Below, in pieces: positions 57,472 to 64,000 of a stretch of 64,000 nt of DNA. Source of the stretch: Garcia nutans (Eukaryota > Streptophyta > Magnoliopsida > Malpighiales > Euphorbiaceae); contig CANTUV010000015.1 in NCBI GenBank assembly GCA_947685225.1, positions 2,418,001 to 2,482,000 of the forward strand, read 5' to 3'. The number at the start of each line of letters is the position of its first letter. Within the stretch, counting starts at the first letter, position 1. The notes beneath the pieces are model-generated. The model made no database searches. It worked only from the letters and a program-made list of their open reading frames with translations, and was not told where the DNA came from. The position numbers and the translations under genes were made by a program.

Positions 57472-60400
57472 GTGCCGGTTGTGAGGAAGAATTTGAGTCC
57501 TCAATTTGATGCAAATTCTGTTGAAGCAAAAAGGAGTCTCAATTCTATTGATGATGAGAAGGTCCTTGCTTTGGAGAAAGTGGAGGTGGTTGATAAGGAT
57601 GATGTTGATGAGGTTGCTGCTGATGTTGATGAGGTTGTTGCTGCTGAGGAGGCAGAAGGTATTGAGGTTTCTGCTGATGTCAAAGGTCCCAATAATGAGG
57701 AGGTTGTTGAAATAGAAAAATGATGACATCGTTAAAAAAAATGATGATGATGGGTTTGATAATCAAGTGAAATTGGCGAAGCTGGCCATAGGATCACTGA
57801 GCAATATTGTTGCTTATGCAAAGGTTGTTGAAGTCCCGGTTGTTGAAGGACATGAGCCGTCTCTCCATGGAGTTAAGATTGCACAAGAGAATGCAAGAGT
57901 GTCGATCACTGGTACAATTCAAGGTTTGAGGATACTACTTACTATTTATTCAAACTTCTAATGATTATATTCAAACATATAAATAAATGTAATTTTTCCA
58001 TGTTTTTTATATTTAAAGATGTCAATATCCCATTCCCAATCGGCGATGAAATTGTTACTGTGGACCAAGCCGTGGGTACTTTTATAGCATGGCCGAGAAA
58101 TTTGATTGTGTTGGACGGGGTGTCTAATCCAAAGGTTAAGTTTTGAGAAATGAAAGTTTGCATAATTGCTTTTATTTTGCTATTTACTGTGTTCACGTGC
58201 AAATTTTTTATTTTCAGAGTTTTAAAAAAGCTTGTGTGAAGAAAAAAGCCTCCAAGAAATTAAAGAAGCCTGTTGTTATAGAAGCTGATATGTTTGAGGA
58301 GGAGCTGCATGTTCAGATGGGTGCTGATTATCCAGCGCCTTTGAAATGTTTGTGGTTGTGGGTGAAGGATGCCTTAAGCGATGATCGAATAGTTAGTTTT
58401 GCCCTAAGTGAAGAAGCATTTGGTGTGAGCAAAAAGCAAGTTGTGTTCTTACAAGATCCACATGTTGTGTGCGCCGGAGGTGAAATGTCCGGATCCATAC
58501 TTACCATATTTATTCAGTAAGTTTCCAAGTACAAAAGCTTTTTATTTTCTTTGTTAATTGTGCTGTAATTAAACTAATAATATGTACCAACTATTACTTC
58601 ATTTTGTATGCAGGTACTTGTATGAATATGTCAAAAGGCATAAAATGGTTGAAATGATTGGCTTTGTGGATCCCAGCATGATTGGTGCCATTGGATGTGG
58701 TAATTCAGGGGGGAGGTCACGTACACTTGCGAGTCGATTTAAGAGGGCTAAAGAAGGGCAATACTTTCTCTTGCCTTTCAACGATGTGTGAGTATTTCTT
58801 TACCTTTCTTTTTTATCCGGTATCGTAGCTAATGAGAGTTAGTAGCTAAATAACGTTGCTTCTGTATGTGATTGTGATTGATGTTATGAATTGAGCCTTT
58901 GTGATTGCTATTTTGGTGATTGAAATCACTGTTTCATTGTCAGTTCTGTATTTATTCAGATTTTTTAATTCTCATTTACTGCATTTGACAATCTGAATTT
59001 GACAATATGCATTGAAGCAGTAATCATAGTTAAACCTTATGTGCTTCTTGTTCCTGTTTAAGCAGCAACAATTTAGTATAAAAGATATATTATGTCCGTA
59101 TGTATATATAAATGTTAGTAGTATCACTTTTCATTATCAGTTTTGACCATCTTGTTCCTGTTTTCCCTCATTTGTGAAAAATACATGATATTGTTGTTTA
59201 TTTAAGTTTGGCATTACTTTAAGTTTGGCTTGTTGCTGATGTGATTGATTCATGAATTGTTTATTTAAGTTTGGCATTACTTTTTGTTCAATGAATTTTT
59301 TGGCGTTATGTTCTTCCAAATATGAAGAATTGCTTGTATTTTATTTTGTTATTTCATAGGAATCACTGGGTATTGACTGTTGTAAATCCGACGGGAGAGG
59401 TAGTCTACCACATGGACCCTCTTAAACGTCGCATTGCTAGCCAGGAATGGATAGAGGTTGTTGACAAGTAAGTTGCGCTTCTAAAGTCTGCCTATTTAGT
59501 CTTAAGTTATAAAATTTGGGGAAAATGCAATTTTGTTGACTTATATTGTATTTCTTATAGTGCCATAAAGTTATACAAGGAGAGTGTCAACAAGATTGTG
59601 AGGAGGAAAATTTTATGGGAGAACATGGCGGTATTATTTTTCTCATCATTTCTGATTTATACAATTTATATAATAATTTTGCCTATACTCTTTTTGCTGT
59701 TGGGAAAATGGAGCATTGGATTGGAAATTAATATGTAAATTGCTTGTTCTATGAAAGAAATATTGCTAAATTTGGACTGCATTTTTTCATTTGAGTACAA
59801 ACTTGGAGTCCACAAAAAATTTTCAGTTGGTCTGCATTTTTTCATTTCAAATTGCAGCACTGCTGGCATTACTTGTATACTTGCTTGTATATATTTGGAT
59901 TGCCTTTTGTGTTCTCTTGTGGCTTTGGTTTTCATATTGAATATTTCTATTGAAGATGTTTCAATCCGTGGCCTTGTGTTTTCTTGTTCAGTTAGTCAAA
60001 AAACAAAATTTACTATTATATATTAGTATAATAGTATATAGTATAATATATAATTCTTGATGATGAGATTGATTGGGAATTTGATATTGGATTGGTATTT
60101 TTATACTATTTCTCTGGTTTCTGTTTCAACTTTTATTGTTTCTGGATTAAAACCAATGTCTCTATTTGCTCATCTCCGTTTGACATTCGTCAAATCTGTT
60201 TCTTCTATATTGTTATTTTGATCTATGTTGATGAATATTGTTGTGTTGATTGACGATGACAGTGGTTTTCTTGAAGTCTTTTTGATTGATTGATGATTAG
60301 TATGCCTATTATGAGTTCTTCCCAAACTGATTTTTGTTTCAAATTGTTCAAAAAAATGCCGTTTTGTTTCTTCAGATTACCTTTGTTCATGCGGATTAAT

Positions 60401-61343
60401 ATTTGTAAAGAATACAGCTCTTCAAACTCAGTTTCCTCTGCTTTCTAGTCTACTGTCTTGAATCTTTTAGAATAAAAATCATCTTCTTCTTATGGGTTTT
60501 AGCTTTAAGTTTCACTGTAAATTTTAAAATCAATGTTGAAGTCTACTTTGTTAATCAAGCAGCATACAAATTTCTTCTTATGATATGATGGTGTGGATAT
60601 GTTAAATTTAGTACATTTATTTTGATCTTTGCAAAGGTTGGTGGCTGCTGGCATGTCTAGTTTGGGGGTTCTCTTTCAATTTAAGAAATGCCTCTAAAAG
60701 TCTAAACTATAGCAGAACCTGAAACTGATGGGATTCTTGCACTGGAGAGTTTGTTCTTATGTGATTTTTATTTTCTTTTTTCTTTTATTCTAAGCTTTAC
60801 AATATACTTTATGTGAGCAAGTTTGTCTTTTAATGTTTTCTTCTTTCATTTCTTATCATTTAAAGCAAATATGCATATTATAGGTATGAGTTTGCTCGTT
60901 GAGCCTAAAATTTTATATGGATGTGTCTTGTGTTCATTTTTCAGAATGTTTGTTCAGATTTCAGGTTAGGTTGTGTGATTAGGTTGATGTGTTGGTTTGC
61001 ATATGGGTTTACATATGGATGTAACATGTGGTACTTCATTTTTGTTTTCATTTGCTATTTCAGGGGGTTCCTATGCAGAAAGGGGCCACGGACTGCGGCC
61101 TCTGTGTCATGAGGTACATGAAGGAAATCTATTATGACAAGGAGCTTCAGTTTGCAGCTAAGGTCAGAATTTTAATTATTTTCATTTTTTATATAATAGT
61201 TTTGTATTTACCACAAGTGGCTAACCAAAATTTGATTCTTTTTTCAGTGGCTACACAGAGGCAACTTGGAGTATAGTGATGCCGACATCAACGAGATTAG
61301 GATTGACTTTGCCAATTATTTCATGAAGCGTCATTCAAGTTGA
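57472..61343 (+). CDS. CACTA-borne Ulp1-type (C48) cysteine protease, C-terminal part of a multi-exon gene
   Basis: Ulp1 proteases cleave SUMO-like proteins from targets; the role in CACTA elements is unknown. An acidic Val/Asp/Glu-rich linker (57472-57723) ends in a 1-base shift in an A-run. From 57722 the spliced frame is open to the TGA at 61341-61343. Exons: to 57924, 58019-58136, 58220-58517, 58614-58787, 59361-59468, 59562-59630, 61064-61162, 61249-61343, with phases matching at every join. Motifs: VTVDQAVGTFIAWPRNL; YLLPFNDVNHWVLTVVN-like block with catalytic His; HMDPL with Asp; and Q-KGATDCGLCVMRYMKEI with Gln and Cys. The catalytic residues are all present. The last intron but one is about 1.4 kb. 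Start codon and full N-terminus are uncertain. Confidence 0.8.
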
Positions 61344-61494
61344 AGTTAATAGTATAATTCAGTGATATATGTATAGTGTTGATTTTTTTTAGATTGTTAA
61401 TATGTTGAATGGTTGAATTTGTGGAGGTTTTTTGATTCCCAAATTTGCAATCCTCCATTGTAAAGTGTTGTCTTATATGTATAATGTACAGTTT

Positions 61495-62370
61495 AACAGA
61501 CAATGGTGGTGAAATGAAAATGAACATTGAAACTATTGTCTAATATTCAATGTGCCACATTAATTAACCATTGTATTTAGCGTCCTTCTACAACGGTTTT
61601 AGATTAATTAACCATTGTCTGAAAAATTAAAAAGCATTGTGTAAACCTTCATTAGATAACGGTATTTAATAAGAAAGCGTTGTGTAAACCTTAATTAGAT
61701 AACAGTTTTTAATATGAAAGCGTTGTGTAAACCTTCATCAGACAACGATTTTTAATAAGAAAGCGTTGTGTAAACCTTAATCACACAACGGTTTTTAATA
61801 AGAAAGCATTATATAAACCTTAATCAGACATCGCCTCAATAGACAACGGTTTTTGTCTTCATCGGACAACGGTCAAAAAGCGTTGTCTAAACCTTCATCA
61901 GACAAAGGTTAAAAACCGTTGTCTGATAAAACTAAAAACCATTGTGGAAACCATCTTCAGACAATGGTTAAAAACCGTTGTCTGAAATGCTATCAGACAT
62001 CACATCAATAGACAACGATTTTTGTCTTCATCAGACAATGGTCAAAAAGCATTGTCTAAACCTTCACCAGACAACGGTTAAAAATTGTTGTCTGAAAATT
62101 TAGAAACCATTGTCTGACAATTTAGAAACAGTTGTGGAAACCATCAGACAACGGTTAAAAACTGTTGTCTGAAAAATTAGAAACCGTTGTCTGAACCATC
62201 ATCAGACAATGGCCAAAAACCGTTGTCTGATAAAATTAAAAACCGTTGTGCAAACCTACATCAGACAACCGTTTTAAAACCATTGTTTGAAATGCTATCA
62301 GACATCGCTTCAATAGACAACGATTTTTGTCTTCATCAGACAACGACCAGAAAGCGTTGTCTGATTCAGT
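61495..62370. repeat. right subterminal repeat array of the CACTA element
   Basis: Many (about twenty or more) copies of cagacaacggttaaaaaccg and variants, in direct and inverted pairs, up to 13 bp from the terminal inverted repeat. The right array is longer and more regular than the left, with a larger repeated block (tcagacatcgc to gtcttcatc) seen near 61828, 61990 and 62299. Confidence 0.9.
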
Positions 62371-62383
62371 TTTCCTTGTAGTG

Positions 62384-64000
62384 TATGGAAAAGATATATT
62401 AAAATCAATATCATAAATATGAAGTTCAGCAAGTTTTCAGAACATTCAAATTAATTACGAGTATTTTTTAAGTTCGTTATTTTACATGGCAATTAAGATA
62501 TCAAAATCAATGTAGTACATCTCAAATTTTCAATTTTTCTGAATATGCAAATCAATTACCATTAATTTCCAAGTTCATTATTTTACATTGAAAAGACAAC
62601 ACGACAAAATTAACCAATTTAGAAATGGAAAATCTATTTCAAAATTTAATAAATCCATTTCTAATATGTTTTATAAACAGATTTAAAATAGAAAAAAAAT
62701 TGTTTCTAAAAGCCTCATTGCTAATTAGGTTGAAACGAAAAAAAACTAATTCGTTTCTAATTTGAAAGGAAATTGAAATGTAATATCCATTTCTATCCTA
62801 AAATGGAACTCAACTTTCATTTCTAATTTGTTGTCCCTTTGTGACTACCAAGAGAGAGGGACGGGATGGGGGGTTTAATTTGGTTTTCAAGGAGATTATG
62901 GACAAATTTAAGGTTGATTGAAAATGTGAAAGTGTTAAGGAGAAGAAAATAAGATACAAAAATTTATAGTGGTTCGGATAAGTACATCATACGTCCACTC
63001 CTCTACCCACTAGTTGAATATTTCACTATCTTTGTAGATTTTTGTAAGTTCAACCTTAATTTGGCATTTTTCAATATCGTACAAAACTTTTACAAGGATT
63101 TACGTTATCTCACAACACTTACAAGAGTTTTTCTAAGGCTTACTCTCTACCCTAGTATTTCTAAACTCACATCAAACTTATACAAAGATTTTTTCCAGGC
63201 TCACACCTAAACACTCAAGAAATGACAAGAAAATATTTACAAGGCAATTGAGAAATCAAAATGTAAGAGTTTGGTTATTGAATCCTTAAAAAGATATATT
63301 AAATGTAGTTGAGTGAGGTATTTATAGCCCTTATAGCTCTATAGAATTGTTGTAGTTGAGTACCATAGGATCAAGGTCTCACTAACCAAAATCTCTTACA
63401 TTAAATGTTTTCAGAAGCATCTCATAGTCACTTGCCCTGTGTTGCGGGCACAAGACTTGATGAGTTGTGATTTTGGCTAACACGTTGTTGCAAAATTCAA
63501 TTTGTGTCTACCGTCTAGTTCAATAGCTACTACACATGTCACATGATAAGTCGGTGATCCCAATTCCGTGCCACTTTTATGAATGTCATGGTTGTGAGGC
63601 TTCAAGGATGATAATGCTTTAGAAATTTCTTCTTTACGTGGTTGTCTATGATTGGGTGGTTAAAGTTCTACCAATGGTTTAGGTCATATGAATGTTGCGA
63701 TCATGCCAAGACCAAATAATGGTGACGGACTGATGTTCACTTTGTGGTAGCTACCACTACTCCTGGTGTGAACCTTTCTTCCAAAATAGTCACCAACCAT
63801 TCCAACAGTATCATGGTGATGTGCTTGAGGGAGCAAGAGCAAGATGCAACTCACAGTTTGGAATGCCTTCATGCTACTGGTTGAAAACCTTACTGTGACT
63901 CAAGTGATTCTTTTCTCGTTAATCCTCCTGGTTGCAAGACTTGGCTTATTATTAATTCTACTGACCATTAACTCTTTTGCCTTAATGAGATGCTGAAGCA
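62384..64000. other. right flank, no gene recognised
   Basis: Begins with tat, the right target duplication of the CACTA element. The segment 62425-62595 holds two diverged copies of a block with aagttcattattttacat. The segment 62620-62835 repeats tttctaat/attagaaa words and may be a decayed MITE. From 62840 to 64000 the composition is less AT-rich, but no motif or exon series is convincing. Confidence 0.45.

Larger units (their letters stand above)
51199..62383. mobile_element. CACTA (En/Spm) DNA transposon, complete ends, 11.2 kb
   Basis: Starts CACTACAAGAAAAACTGAAT and ends with the inverse (…TTTTCCTTGTAGTG), with only two differences over the first 20 bases. The 3-bp flanks are tat on both sides, as expected for CACTA. 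Long subterminal arrays of cagacaacggtttt occupy both ends. Inside: a C-terminal transposase fragment (minus), a fragment of a host ubiquitin-ligase gene, and a spliced gene with an Ulp1-type protease domain (plus). The catalytic part of the transposase is missing, so it can move only with help. Confidence 0.93.

Noticed and set aside
57501..57692. Ser/Thr-rich frame on the minus strand, and a Leu/Met-rich plus frame at 57506-57715
   Set aside because: Shadows of the acidic linker of the protease gene, which has the better codon pattern and continues across introns.
62840..63300. Sequence with tagtggttcgg and ctctacc words reminiscent of retroelement or repeat ends
   Set aside because: No LTR partner, primer site or duplication could be found in the window, so no boundary can be supported.

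Overview
The window reads as nuclear DNA of a flowering plant, probably a dicot. It is very AT-rich, its spliced genes have GT-AG introns, and Ty3/gypsy, CACTA and small DNA transposons fill most of it. I saw no rRNA, tRNA or CRISPR array and no bacterial gene. The species cannot be named from the sequence.

Positions 1-43328 are one retrotransposon nest. The oldest layer is a decayed Ty3/gypsy element (6169-43328 here; its 5' LTR continues beyond the left edge). (a) Its 5' LTR is split by a Tat/Ogre-like element whose gag remnant and 3' LTR fill 1-6168. (b) Its integrase gene is split by a second Tat/Ogre-like element (11070-25421) that has no coding capacity. Inside that lies a solo LTR (14874-22384, duplication gtttt). 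Inside the solo LTR lies a reverse-strand element (15704-22270, duplication tcgcg) with two 3,024-bp LTRs around only 519 bp. (c) Its 3' LTR is split by a reverse-strand, Tekay/Del-like chromovirus (27906-41105, duplication attat). The right LTR of that chromovirus is split by another solo LTR (35470-38836, duplication catca). The interrupted reading frames and LTRs resume at the other side of each insert.

Positions 43329-51198 hold the only host gene I can recognise: a reverse-strand TRICHOME BIREFRINGENCE-LIKE (TBL, PMR5/DUF231) gene in five exons at 46170-49837. A 204-bp DNA transposon sits in exon 2. Its sequence offers a splice acceptor that would keep the reading frame. Exon 1 also carries two compensating 1-base shifts. 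A MITE of about 570 bp (50295-50864) lies upstream.

Positions 51199-62383 are a complete-ended CACTA transposon (CACTA...TAGTG, duplication tat) with dense subterminal repeats. It keeps only the C-terminal DUF4216 part of the TNP2-type transposase on the minus strand. On the plus strand it has a multi-exon gene with an En/Spm-associated region followed by an Ulp1-type cysteine protease domain. Between them lies a fragment matching the HECT domain of plant UPL1/UPL2 ubiquitin ligases, probably a captured host exon. From 62384 to 64000 I see no gene.

Family calls rest on protein motifs recognised by eye. Boundaries rest on direct repeats and LTR ends read from the sequence. LTR identities and expression were not computed.
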